A stretch of DNA of 33,634 nucleotides, taken from the NCBI RefSeq assembly GCF_013359595.1, contig NZ_JABFMP010000054.1:1-33634 (forward strand), read 5' to 3'. The stretch is from Pseudomonas sp. C1C7. GTDB lineage: Bacteria; Pseudomonadota; Gammaproteobacteria; Pseudomonadales; Pseudomonadaceae. The notes beneath the pieces were generated by a model. The model was given only the letters and a program-made list of their open reading frames with translations, made no database searches and had not been told where the DNA came from. Shown in pieces: positions 8,822-15,951 of the stretch. The translations under genes and the position numbers were made by a program. Within the stretch, counting starts at the first letter, position 1, and each line of letters opens with the position of its first letter.

Positions 8822-8885
8822 CGCGGGCATTCAGACGTCCCGCGTCATCGTTGACGACCATCGCGAGCAAGCTCGGCTCCTACAG
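8822..8885 (-). repeat. Dispersed intergenic repeat, copy 1
   Basis: On the minus strand this reads GTAGGAGCCGAGCTTGCTCG, then a conserved tail GATGGTCGTCAACGATGACG and CTGAATGCCCG. A second copy with the same long tail, in the opposite orientation, lies at 15831-15894. The similarity extends well beyond the REP palindrome. It lies in the gap between convergent fecR-type and pvdQ genes. Confidence 0.65.
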
Positions 8886-8924
8886 TTTGATTGGCCAGAC
8901 CCGGATTTGTGGCGGCCACAAAAC

Positions 8925-9019
8925 CCTGTGGGAGCGTGGCTTGCCCGCGAAGGCGTCGGAACAGTCAACACAGCTGTTGAATGTACCGGCCTCTTCGCGA
9001 GCAAACCCGCTCCCACAGG
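8925..9019. repeat. REPIN (REP doublet) between convergent genes
   Basis: Outer arms CCTGTGGGAGCG (8925-8936) and CGCTCCCACAGG (9008-9019) are exact reverse complements. Internal GGCTTGCCCGCGAAGGCG and CCTCTTCGCGAGCAAACC segments pair imperfectly. This is the canonical GTGGGAGC...GCTCCCAC REPIN of fluorescent pseudomonads, placed where transcripts from both flanking genes would end. Confidence 0.85.
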
Positions 9020-9040
9020 GACCGCAGTCAGTGTTGGGGT

Positions 9041-11368
9041 TTACTGTTTAGCCACCTTCCCATCCTGCTCACGAATGGTCTGCACCTGATAACTCGGGTC
9101 CGCCTTGATCTGCTGTTCGGTAAACGGCAGCACGCTCAACTGCTTCTTCGAAAACGCCAGGGTCTGGTCATTGGCGTATTTCGACGCCGGATCGCTCGAC
9201 AGCGAAAACGCCAGCACCCCTTTGGCCTGCGGTCCCTTGTCGTCGAAGGTGACGATTTGCAGATAGCTGGTGCCGCTGACTACCTCGCGCTTGCCGTCGG
9301 TTCGAGGCACGCTCTGGATGGCGTTGTACACCCCCAGGGCTCCCGGTCCGCCGTGGATCGGCGTTTCCCGGTCGCCGCGGCTGACCACCTGGATATCGCC
9401 CCAACGGCTGTCCGGCTTGAGACCCGATGCCTTGACCTGCTCGACCGAAGCCAGCATCGCCTGGCGCAACGCCTGGGCCACTGACGGCTTGTCCACCGCC
9501 AGCCCGCGTGGGGTGTGTTGCGGGTCCTGCGGGTCGAAGGCCACACGCCAGACATCCTCCGCCTGCTCCAGCCCCTGCATCACATTCTGGAAATGCACGA
9601 AACCCAGGCCACTGTCCAGATTCGCCCTGCGGTCCCAGGCTTTGAGGCTGGCGCACAGTGGCGCAAGGGTTTGCGCATCGGCGCCCAGATCACCCGCGCA
9701 GAACTGCAGCAGGTCCGGCATCACCTGCCCGGCCTGATACACCTCATCGCCCAGCACCATCCGTTGCAGATCGGCCACGCCCAGCGTGCCGACCGAAGCC
9801 AGGCTGTTCAGGGCAAAGCGCGAACGCAGGCCCAGCGGCTGGCTGTCCTGGCTGATCAGCGGCGAGTAACCGGTCAAAGGTTGCGCCGGATTGGCCATCC
9901 ACGCCGAATCGTTGGAGTGCTGCACGAAATCCTTGCGCAGCAGTTGCGGCAACTTGTCCGAGGCATAAATGCCCTTCTGCGCCGCCTGCGGGTCGATGTT
10001 CCAGGCGCAGGCGCTGTTGGAGCCGTCGAGCACGATCATCTGCAGGCCGATGCGCGGGTCGCTGCATTGCGCCAGCTTCTCGGCGCTGACGTTCGGCACC
10101 ACCGACAGGTTCATGTACAGGGTTTGCCCCTTGTCATCCGCCGCCAGGGTGTTGACCCAGGGTATACCCTGGATTTTGTGCACCGAATCCTGGAATGCCT
10201 GGAGGCTGTCGGCCTGGTTCATGGCGTACCACTGCGCAAGGACGCGGTCGTTGTCCAGATTGGCGTCGCGCAGGCTGTAGGCGAACTGCTTGTCCCAGTC
10301 CAGCTTGCCCGGCCACTGCACGATCGGTCCGAACTGCGAGCTGTAGACCACGTGGGAAATCGCCTTGACCGAACCGTCTGGCTGCTTCACGTCGACCTTC
10401 AGCGTCTGTTTCTGCAGAGGCAGGGACTTGCCGTCGAGCAGGTAGCGCGTCGAATCCTTGGGATCCAGTTGCAGGCGATACAGGGTGAAGTGCCTGGACG
10501 AGTCCACGGTGTGGGTCCAGGCCAGGTGCTGGTTGAACCCGATGTTGATCATCGGCAGGCCGGGCAAGGCGGCGCCCATCACATCGAGCTTGCCGGGAAT
10601 GGTCAGGTGCATCTGGTAGAAACGCATGCCGCCAACCCAGGGGAAATGCGGATTGGCCAGCAACATGCCGCGTCCGTTGAACGAACGCTCACTGCCCACC
10701 GCTACCGCATTGCTGCCACGGTCGAGGGCGAAACGCTGCATGCGTGTGTCGGCCAGCTGGAAGGCCGTCTGTTTGCCGTCATTCACGGCGACAGCGGCCG
10801 GTGGCGTGGCGCCCGCCAGGGCCTCGGCGAATTGCCCGACACCACCTTCCACCAGCAGGCGACGGGTCAGTTTCACCAGATCCTGCGCGGTGATGTCCCG
10901 CACCCACTCGCCCTGGCATTGCTGTGGCAAGCCCTGGCTGCGCCGCTCGGCCAGGGAAAGGTTGTAGCCGGCCACGTAACCTTCGATCAGCTCGCGCACC
11001 TGCGGGGTTTGCGCCTGCCAGAAGCCGTCAATCGCCCGCGGGGTGTTCAGCCAGGTGAAAAACAGGTCGCTGACCAGGTTCTCCCGCTCCTCAACCGTCA
11101 ACTGTTCCGGGCCGAAATAGCGCGAGCGCTGACCGTTCACCGTGGCAATCTCGTTGGCCAGCAAACAGAGGTTATCCTGAGCGTAGGCATAGCCGATTCC
11201 AAACCCGAGCCCCCGCTCGCTCTGCGCCCGTATATGCGGCACGCCAAAACTGGTCCGACGGATATCGGCACTCGCCTGCTCCGGCTGGCTGCGGGCATTC
11301 GCCGCAAGACTCAGCCCCAGAAACAAGCCTGCCAGGCTCAACCTGGTTAACTGGCTGGAAATAATCAC
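9041..11368 (-). CDS. pvdQ: Acyl-homoserine-lactone acylase / pyoverdine maturation acylase PvdQ
   Basis: A 775-residue periplasmic Ntn-hydrolase of the penicillin-acylase family, strongly matching P. aeruginosa PvdQ (762 residues). PvdQ removes the fatty-acid tail (myristate or myristoleate) from the acylated pyoverdine precursor, and it also degrades long-chain acyl-homoserine lactones. The GTG at 11368 was chosen because GGAG lies 5 nt upstream and the product then begins with a clean signal peptide (IISSQLTRLSLAGLFLGLSLAANA). An upstream ATG at 11431 would bury it. The alpha chain starts ADIRRTSFGVPHIRA. The nucleophile is Ser219 in DRGSNAVAVGSERS, where self-cleavage generates the beta chain. 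LLANPHFPW and HSNDSAWMANPA are also conserved. It lies away from any pyoverdine synthetase gene, beside iron-type regulators. Confidence 0.95.
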   Translation of the reverse strand: MIISSQLTRLSLAGLFLGLSLAANARSQPEQASADIRRTSFGVPHIRAQSERGLGFGIGYAYAQDNLCLLANEIATVNGQRSRYFGPEQLTVEERENLVSDLFFTWLNTPRAIDGFWQAQTPQVRELIEGYVAGYNLSLAERRSQGLPQQCQGEWVRDITAQDLVKLTRRLLVEGGVGQFAEALAGATPPAAVAVNDGKQTAFQLADTRMQRFALDRGSNAVAVGSERSFNGRGMLLANPHFPWVGGMRFYQMHLTIPGKLDVMGAALPGLPMINIGFNQHLAWTHTVDSSRHFTLYRLQLDPKDSTRYLLDGKSLPLQKQTLKVDVKQPDGSVKAISHVVYSSQFGPIVQWPGKLDWDKQFAYSLRDANLDNDRVLAQWYAMNQADSLQAFQDSVHKIQGIPWVNTLAADDKGQTLYMNLSVVPNVSAEKLAQCSDPRIGLQMIVLDGSNSACAWNIDPQAAQKGIYASDKLPQLLRKDFVQHSNDSAWMANPAQPLTGYSPLISQDSQPLGLRSRFALNSLASVGTLGVADLQRMVLGDEVYQAGQVMPDLLQFCAGDLGADAQTLAPLCASLKAWDRRANLDSGLGFVHFQNVMQGLEQAEDVWRVAFDPQDPQHTPRGLAVDKPSVAQALRQAMLASVEQVKASGLKPDSRWGDIQVVSRGDRETPIHGGPGALGVYNAIQSVPRTDGKREVVSGTSYLQIVTFDDKGPQAKGVLAFSLSSDPASKYANDQTLAFSKKQLSVLPFTEQQIKADPSYQVQTIREQDGKVAKQ

Positions 11369-11437
11369 ACTCGCTCCTGATCGAAAAACGATGATGACCG
11401 TTCTGCGTGTCGATACGCACGGCGCATCCATTCAAGG

Positions 11438-11460
11438 ACGAAGCAAACGCAAAAAATTTA
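11438..11460 (-). promoter_or_regulatory. Candidate PvdS iron-starvation promoter for pvdQ
   Basis: Read towards pvdQ: CCTAAAT (its TAAAT at 11460-11456), 15 nt, then CGT (11440-11438). The PvdS iron-starvation box is TAAAT-N16/17-CGT, so both elements match but the spacer is one base short. It lies about 70 bp upstream of the GTG start, a suitable distance. The spacing defect keeps confidence moderate. Confidence 0.45.
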
Positions 11461-11614
11461 GGCGACTGAACCGCCATTTGGCGGCGCCTTTCGGACGGGT
11501 AAAACCATGATGACGAAATTTCTACATTTAAGTCTTCATGATTGGGGTCGCTCATACGTCTTGTCTTGTAAGAGCGCCCATTTTCCTGATCAGGCTCTGA
11601 AAAGGAGTTTTCCC

Positions 11615-11986
11615 ATGTACAACTCGCAACTGCCAACGGATGGTGGAAACGCACCAAAGAAGTCTTCCATCGGGGTCGGTGTCTTTGAGCAGCGTGCCGA
11701 TCGCCAAGGCAACGAGCGGATCCGTTTTCTGCTCAAGAGCTTTGGCCTGCGAACCAGTCTGATTCGTCTCAAAGTCATCGATGCCCTGCTGACCGCCGCT
11801 GAAAGCGACCGTAGCCTGGGTGTTCGTGGCGTGCACACGCATTTGCTGGAACTGGATATTCCGCTGTCGTTCCTGAGCGTGCGAGAAGTGTTGAAACGCC
11901 TGAACAGCGAGGGCGTGATCGTGCTCAATGCCGACAAGAGCTACAGCCTTGATCCACGGGCTGCGGCGGTGTTGCAGGATCACTGA
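11615..11986 (+). CDS. Fur-like winged-helix protein without metal domain (PA2384-like)
   Basis: A 123-residue protein. Residues 25-110 resemble the Fur DNA-binding winged helix: RFLLKSFGLRTSLIRLKVIDALL, then VRGVHTHLLELDIPLSFLSVREVLKRLNSEGVI, which parallels Fur's GLKVTLPRVKIL...ATVYRVLTQFEAAGLV. The C-terminal metal-binding and dimerisation domain of Fur, with its HHDH-type ligands, is absent. From memory, P. aeruginosa PA2384 is a similar iron-starvation-responsive protein next to pvdQ, so this is probably its counterpart. ATG 11615 was chosen because AAGGAG lies 7 nt upstream. The gene is divergent from pvdQ across about 246 bp. A role in iron-dependent regulation is inferred from context. 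Confidence 0.8.
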   Translation: MYNSQLPTDGGNAPKKSSIGVGVFEQRADRQGNERIRFLLKSFGLRTSLIRLKVIDALLTAAESDRSLGVRGVHTHLLELDIPLSFLSVREVLKRLNSEGVIVLNADKSYSLDPRAAAVLQDH

Positions 11987-12001
11987 TCAATCCGTGCGCC
12001 C

Positions 12002-12073
12002 GTAGGAGCGAGGCTTGCCCGCGAAGCTTTTGACGTCATCAAGGACGCCTTCGCGGGCAAGCCTCGCTCCTAC
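12002..12073. repeat. REPIN with perfect 25-bp arms
   Basis: Arms 12002-12026 and 12049-12073 are exact reverse complements (beginning GTAGGAGCGAGGCTTGCCC). They are separated by 22 nt containing GACGTCATC. Located 15 bp after the Fur-like gene and before the convergent small membrane protein gene. The perfect arms suggest a recent or well-maintained copy. Confidence 0.85.
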
Positions 12074-12108
12074 AGGTTTTGCGCGTCACGCCAAGACCTG
12101 GCAATCGC

Positions 12109-12297
12109 TCAAGGCTTGACCTTGCGCCGCATCACGCCATTGATCACCACCACGACCACCGCCACACCTATGGCGATGTACTGAAACTGCTTTTCGTTGA
12201 TCACGCCGGTGTTCTGCAAATACGTCAGGCCAAACATGATCGCCAGCACGGCTACGGCGATCAGAATCGAATATTTCAAACGTTGCGACTGGGTCAT
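12109..12297 (-). CDS. Small two-helix membrane protein
   Basis: A 62-residue protein with two hydrophobic helices, YSILIAVAVLAIMFGLTYL (about 9-27) and FQYIAIGVAVVVVVINGVM (about 38-56). They are joined by a short polar loop and end in a basic tail, RRKVKP. The inside-positive ends suggest an inner-membrane hairpin with both termini cytoplasmic. The ATG at 12297 is preceded by GGGAAAG. The family is unknown to me; it looks like a short hypothetical membrane protein. A longer overlapping reading frame in another phase is rejected because only this frame gives sensible membrane segments. Confidence 0.65.
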   Translation of the reverse strand: MTQSQRLKYSILIAVAVLAIMFGLTYLQNTGVINEKQFQYIAIGVAVVVVVINGVMRRKVKP

Positions 12298-12490
12298 TGG
12301 TCTTTCCCGAAGATAAGTCTTGAACTGAAAGCTTGAAGCTTGTAGCTGCCCCCATATGTATCCGCTTTGTATCCGGTCTCATGCCAAGTCCCTACCGTAT
12401 TGCGGGGATGTGGCGCCGGGAGCGGGGTCTCATGTTACAGCCGATGACGATTTTTAGCTTTATCACGGCGATAACCATGAGGATTTACAC

Positions 12491-12628
12491 ATGTTGCGTC
12501 GAATCACACTGCTGATTCCCCTGCTGGCCCTGCTCTCCCTGAGTGGCTGCATCGTTTTCCCCCACGGCGGCTGGCACCACGACCACCATTACGATGACCG
12601 GGGCGGTCCGGGCTATTACCATCGCTAA
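12491..12628 (+). CDS. Tiny histidine-rich lipoprotein
   Basis: A 45-residue peptide: MLRRI, a hydrophobic segment of leucines, then the lipobox LSGC with Cys at about residue 19. A short His/Asp/Tyr/Gly-rich tail follows (WHHDHHYDDRGGPGYYHR). GAGGA lies 7 nt before the ATG. The signal peptidase II motif predicts a lipid-anchored periplasmic or outer-membrane peptide of about 27 residues. Four clustered His with Asp suggest possible metal binding, but this is only inferred from composition. It is easily missed because of its size. Its neighbour downstream is a copper-type DUF411 gene, though about 230 bp and a hairpin separate them. Confidence 0.7.
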   Translation: MLRRITLLIPLLALLSLSGCIVFPHGGWHHDHHYDDRGGPGYYHR

Positions 12629-12669
12629 CCCCACTGGCCTTCATTGAAACGTCCCCCACACCTGATTCC

Positions 12670-12693
12670 CTGAGCGCCTGATCCGGCGCTCAG
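12670..12693. terminator. Hairpin after the small lipoprotein gene
   Basis: A perfect 9-bp GC-rich stem, CTGAGCGCC / GGCGCTCAG, with loop TGATCC begins 41 bp after the lipoprotein stop codon. No run of T follows, so intrinsic termination is possible but not assured. Confidence 0.5.
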
Positions 12694-12701
12694 CGTCCAG
12701 C

Positions 12702-12717
12702 CTGACAAATTTGTAAT
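12702..12717 (+). promoter_or_regulatory. CopR-like copper box upstream of DUF411 gene
   Basis: CTGACA-AATTT-GTAAT matches the CTGACA-N5-GTAAT pattern I recall for CopR-type copper-responsive regulators in Pseudomonas. It lies about 145 bp upstream of the DUF411 gene, with an AT-rich possible -10 (TATTAAT, about 12773) between. The match and the downstream gene type agree, suggesting induction by copper. Confidence 0.55.
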
Positions 12718-12862
12718 CTCCCCCTCATCTGCCTGTCAGCCTTGATCTACCATCATCAGGCTGCCCCGCTTGTATTAATTCGAAACAAACCTTGAATGCC
12801 TGCCCCGGAAAACCGGTCAGAATGCGTTCTTTTTTCGCCCGCCATCCGAGACACCTGCCGAC

Positions 12863-13309
12863 ATGCGAACCTCTCTGCGTCTGGCTGCCTTGAGCGCCCT
12901 GTTTCTTTCCTCCCTGGCCCAGGCCGCCGACCTGATTCCCATCGAAGTACACCGCGATGCCAACTGCGGCTGCTGCAAGAAATGGATCAGCCACCTGGAA
13001 GCAAACGGTTTCAAGGTCGAAGACCATGTCGAAACCAACATGAGCGAATTCAAGCAACAACACGGCGTGCCACCGCGCCTGGCGTCGTGCCACACCGGCT
13101 TGATCAACGGCAAATTCGTCGAAGGCCATGTGCCGGCCGATCAGGTCGTGGCCTTGAGCAAGCGCGATGACTTGCTGGGTGTCGCCGCTCCCGGCATGCC
13201 CATGGGCTCGCCGGGCATGGAGATGGACGGCATGAGCGACGCCTATCAAGTGATCGGCCTGAAGAACGACGGCACGGATGTGGTCGTGGCGGACTACCCC
13301 GCCCATTGA
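12863..13309 (+). CDS. DUF411 periplasmic metal-binding protein
   Basis: A 148-residue exported protein. Residues 1-21 are a signal peptide ending AQA. The mature part carries the DUF411 signature: VHRDANCGCCKKWISHLEANGF with Cys35, Cys37 and Cys38, then RLASCHTGLINGKFVEGHVPADQV with another Cys-His pair. A Met-rich stretch (PGMPMGSPGMEMDGM) at about 110-130 is typical of copper-handling periplasmic proteins. DUF411 members occur in copper and silver resistance clusters; a copper role here is inference supported by the CopR-like box upstream. The ribosome site is weak. Its stop overlaps the TTG start of the next gene, so the two are likely cotranslated. Confidence 0.85.
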   Translation: MRTSLRLAALSALFLSSLAQAADLIPIEVHRDANCGCCKKWISHLEANGFKVEDHVETNMSEFKQQHGVPPRLASCHTGLINGKFVEGHVPADQVVALSKRDDLLGVAAPGMPMGSPGMEMDGMSDAYQVIGLKNDGTDVVVADYPAH

Positions 13310-13743
13310 TTTTCGGCGCCTACTTCGGTCTGTTCATCGCGGCCTTCGGAGCCGCGACGCTGTTGCCCCTGCAATCCGAAGCGTTACTGGTCGGTCTGCT
13401 GCTGAGCGACAAATACTGGCTATGGTCGCTGCTGGCGGTAGCGACCCTGGGCAATGTCCTCGGTTCGCTGGTGAACTGGTGGCTGGGGCGAGCCATCGAG
13501 CGCTTTCGTGATCGGCGCTGGTTTCCGGTCAGCCCGGCTCATCTGGACAAGGCTCGGGTTCACTATCAACGCTACGGCCACTGGTCGCTGCTGCTCAGCT
13601 GGGTGCCGGTGATCGGCGATCCGCTGACCCTGGTCGCAGGCGTCATGCGCGAACCGCTGGGGCGTTTCCTGTTGATCGTGACACTGGCCAAGGGCGCCCG
13701 GTATGGCGTATTGGCACTGGCCACCCTGGGCTGGATGGGTTGA
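13306..13743 (+). CDS. YqaA-family (DedA/SNARE-associated-like) membrane protein
   Basis: A 145-residue inner-membrane protein of the YqaA type. A first helix with GLFIAAFGAATLLPLQSEALLVGLLL is followed by a second, LLAVATLGNVLGSLVNWWLGR. After an amphipathic loop come SLLLSWVPVIGDPLTLVAGVMREPLGRF and a last helix. The G-x-x-x-G and PVIGDPLT motifs are family hallmarks. The start is TTG at 13306, overlapping the TGA of the DUF411 gene by 4 bp (TTGA); an ATG would begin too late to include the first helix. Related DedA proteins include lipid flippases, but YqaA function is not established. Coupling to DUF411 hints at a shared role in envelope metal stress. Confidence 0.85.
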   Translation: MIFGAYFGLFIAAFGAATLLPLQSEALLVGLLLSDKYWLWSLLAVATLGNVLGSLVNWWLGRAIERFRDRRWFPVSPAHLDKARVHYQRYGHWSLLLSWVPVIGDPLTLVAGVMREPLGRFLLIVTLAKGARYGVLALATLGWMG

Positions 13744-13825
13744 ACCAACCGCTGTAGCGATTGCCTGTTTAATGTCGCCCTAATCATGCCGATACAGCAT
13801 CGGCGGATTTCAACGGAGTTCATTC

Positions 13826-14851
13826 ATGCCATCTTCCCTCACCCGCTGGCTGCCCGGCCTGCTGCTGACCGCCGCCCTGCCCGTCATCGCTCACGCCGAA
13901 GGCCCGGCCTACGGGCCCGAGCTGCAAGGTTTCCAGTACCCCTACACCGTCAAACATTTCGCCTTCGAGTCCCAGGGCCAGTCCCTGCAAATGGGCTACA
14001 TGGATGTCGCCGCCCACGGCAAGGCCAATGGCCGCAGCGTGGTGCTGATGCACGGCAAGAATTTCTGCGGCGCCACCTGGGAAACTTCGATCAAGGCCTT
14101 GAGCGACGCCGGTTACCGGGTCATCGCGCCGGACCAGATCGGTTTCTGCACCTCCAGCAAGCCTGCGCACTATCAGTACAGTTTCCAGCAACTGGCCAGC
14201 AACACCCAGCAACTGCTCAAGGCCCTGGGCATCCAGAAGGCCACGCTGCTCGGCCATTCCACCGGCGGCATGCTCGCCACCCGCTATGCGCTGCAGTATC
14301 CCGAGCAGGTCGAACAACTGGCGATGGTCAATCCCATCGGCCTGGAAGACTGGAAAGCCCTCGGGGTGCCCTATCGCAGCGTCGATCAGTGGTATGAACG
14401 CGAGCTCAAGGTCACCGCCCAAGGCATCCACGACTATCAGCGCAACACCTATTACGAAGGCCGCTGGAAACCCGAATTCGACCGCTGGGTGGACATGTAC
14501 GCGGGCATGGCCAAGGGCCCGGGCAAGACTCAGGTCGCATGGAACTCGGCGCTCATTTACGACATGATTTTCACCCAACCGGTGTACTACGAGTTCAAGG
14601 ACCTGAAAGTGCCGACCCTGCTGTTGATCGGCACCGCCGACACCACAGCCATCAACAAGGACATCGCCTCACCCGAGGTGAAGGCGAAAATCGGCCACTA
14701 CGACGTCCTTGGCGAGCAAGTGGCAAAACTGATTCCCCAATCGACCCTCGTGGAATTCCCCGGCATGGGCCACGCGCCGCAGATGGAAGAGCCGGCGCAG
14801 TTCCACAAGGCGTTGCTTGACTGGCTGAACAAAAACAACCCCGTGCGTTGA
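13826..14851 (+). CDS. Exported alpha/beta-hydrolase
   Basis: A 341-residue alpha/beta-hydrolase with a signal peptide (residues 1-24, ending AHA). It has the oxyanion-loop motif VVLMHGKNFCGATWE, the nucleophile elbow GHSTGG with Ser145, the acid Asp272 in IGTADTTA, and His316 in GMGHAPQ, so the catalytic triad is complete. The family includes esterases, haloalkane dehalogenases and epoxide hydrolases. Substrate is not deducible; esterase-like activity in the periplasm is the safest reading. GGAG precedes the ATG. It is 13 bp upstream of the D-2-hydroxyacid dehydrogenase gene in the same direction, so the pair is probably an operon. Confidence 0.88.
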   Translation: MPSSLTRWLPGLLLTAALPVIAHAEGPAYGPELQGFQYPYTVKHFAFESQGQSLQMGYMDVAAHGKANGRSVVLMHGKNFCGATWETSIKALSDAGYRVIAPDQIGFCTSSKPAHYQYSFQQLASNTQQLLKALGIQKATLLGHSTGGMLATRYALQYPEQVEQLAMVNPIGLEDWKALGVPYRSVDQWYERELKVTAQGIHDYQRNTYYEGRWKPEFDRWVDMYAGMAKGPGKTQVAWNSALIYDMIFTQPVYYEFKDLKVPTLLLIGTADTTAINKDIASPEVKAKIGHYDVLGEQVAKLIPQSTLVEFPGMGHAPQMEEPAQFHKALLDWLNKNNPVR

Positions 14852-14864
14852 AGAGGTAAGGCTG

Positions 14865-15818
14865 ATGGCGGTGCAGATTGCAGTGATTGACGATTGGCAG
14901 GATGTGGCCCGTGACGTGGTCGACTGGTCCGTGCTCGAGCCGATCGGCGAGGTGAGTTTCATCCACGACTACCCTGCCGATAACGCAACGCTGGCAAAAC
15001 GTCTGAGTGATTTCGAAGTGATTTGCGTGATGCGCGAACGCACCCGCTTCGACGCGCAACTGCTCAAGAGTTTGCCCAGGCTCAAGCTGCTGGTGACCGG
15101 AGGCATGCGCAACTTCGCCCTCGACCTGGACGCCGCCAAGGCGCTGGGCATCCAGGTCTGCGGCAGCGACAGCTACAAACACGCCGCCCCGGAACTGACC
15201 TGGGCACTGATCATGGCCGCGACCCGCAATCTGGTGAACGAAGCCAACGCCTTGCGAGCCGGCAAGTGGCAGCAAGGCCTGGGCGGCGATCTGCATGGCA
15301 AGACCCTGGCGGTACTGGGCCTTGGCAGCATCGGCCAGCGCGTCGCGCAATTCGGCCAGGTATTCGGCATGCGCGTGATCGCCTGGAGCGAAAACCTCAC
15401 CGCCGAGCGCGCAACGCAAGCAGGCGTGACCTATGTCAGCAAGCAGCAATTGTTCGAACAGGCCGACATCCTGTCCGTACACCTGGTCCTCAGCGACCGC
15501 TCCCGCGGCCTGGTAGACGCCGAAGCCCTGAGCTGGATGAAACCCACCGCCCTGCTCGTCAACACCGCACGCGGCCCGATCGTCGACGAATCCGCCCTCA
15601 TCAAAGCCCTGCAAAAACGCCGCCTGGCCGGCGCGGCGCTGGATGTGTTCGAAGTTGAACCGCTGCCCGCCAACCACCCGTTCCGCACCCTGGAAAACGT
15701 CTTGGCCTTACCGCATGTCGGGTATGTCAGCCAGCAGAACTATCAGCTGTTCTTCTCGCAGATGATTGAGGACATACAGGCATGGGCGGCGGGTGCGGCG
15801 ATCCGGTTGCTGAACTGA
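14865..15818 (+). CDS. D-2-hydroxyacid dehydrogenase family protein
   Basis: A 317-residue NAD(P)-dependent oxidoreductase of the D-isomer-specific 2-hydroxyacid dehydrogenase family, which includes phosphoglycerate, glyoxylate and D-lactate dehydrogenases. Residues 100-290 form the Rossmann domain with GLGSIG at 152-157. The catalytic Arg236 (NTARGP), Glu265 (DVFEVEPL) and His284 (LPHVGYVS) are all present. It is cytoplasmic, unlike its exported hydrolase partner. Substrate is uncertain; in similar proteins 2-oxo acids are reduced. The ribosome site (GAGGTAAGG) overlaps the short gap after the hydrolase gene. Confidence 0.9.
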   Translation: MAVQIAVIDDWQDVARDVVDWSVLEPIGEVSFIHDYPADNATLAKRLSDFEVICVMRERTRFDAQLLKSLPRLKLLVTGGMRNFALDLDAAKALGIQVCGSDSYKHAAPELTWALIMAATRNLVNEANALRAGKWQQGLGGDLHGKTLAVLGLGSIGQRVAQFGQVFGMRVIAWSENLTAERATQAGVTYVSKQQLFEQADILSVHLVLSDRSRGLVDAEALSWMKPTALLVNTARGPIVDESALIKALQKRRLAGAALDVFEVEPLPANHPFRTLENVLALPHVGYVSQQNYQLFFSQMIEDIQAWAAGAAIRLLN

Positions 15819-15830
15819 TACTGCCCTATT

Positions 15831-15925
15831 GTAGGAGCGAACATGCTCGCGACGGTGGTCAACGATAACGCTGGCTGCCTGAATGCCCGCGGCGTCCTGG
15901 CGTTCATCGCGAGCAGGCTCACTCA
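15831..15925 (+). repeat. Dispersed intergenic repeat, copy 2 (REPIN-like)
   Basis: GTAGGAGCGAACATGCTCGC, then GACGGTGGTCAACGATAACG and CTGAATGCCCG, matching the reverse complement of 8822-8885. A partly complementary second half (GCGTTCATCGCGAGCAGGCTCAC) ends near 15922. It lies just after the dehydrogenase gene. Confidence 0.65.
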
Positions 15926-15936
15926 CAAAAAATCCC

Positions 15937-15951
15937 GCACCGTAATGGTGC
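15937..15951. promoter_or_regulatory. NtrC-like palindrome far upstream of glgA
   Basis: GCACC-GTAAT-GGTGC is a perfect 5-bp inverted repeat with N5 spacer, the pattern of NtrC enhancer sites (TGCACC-N5-GGTGCA, one outer base missing). It lies about 445 bp before glgA. No good sigma-54 -24/-12 promoter follows; the best, CCGGCACGACCGTACC at about 16054, fails at -12. A functional role is speculative. Confidence 0.25.

Noticed and set aside
9515..11350. Plus-strand ORF (611 residues) opposite pvdQ
   Set aside because: Antisense shadow of pvdQ, Arg/His/Gln-rich and without domain.
11369..11431. Upstream ATG start for pvdQ
   Set aside because: It would place 21 polar residues before the signal peptide and overlap the candidate promoter; the GTG at 11368 has a good ribosome site.
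12002..12073. CRISPR-like repeat
   Set aside because: It is one inverted pair with no series of direct repeats and spacers; a REPIN explains it.
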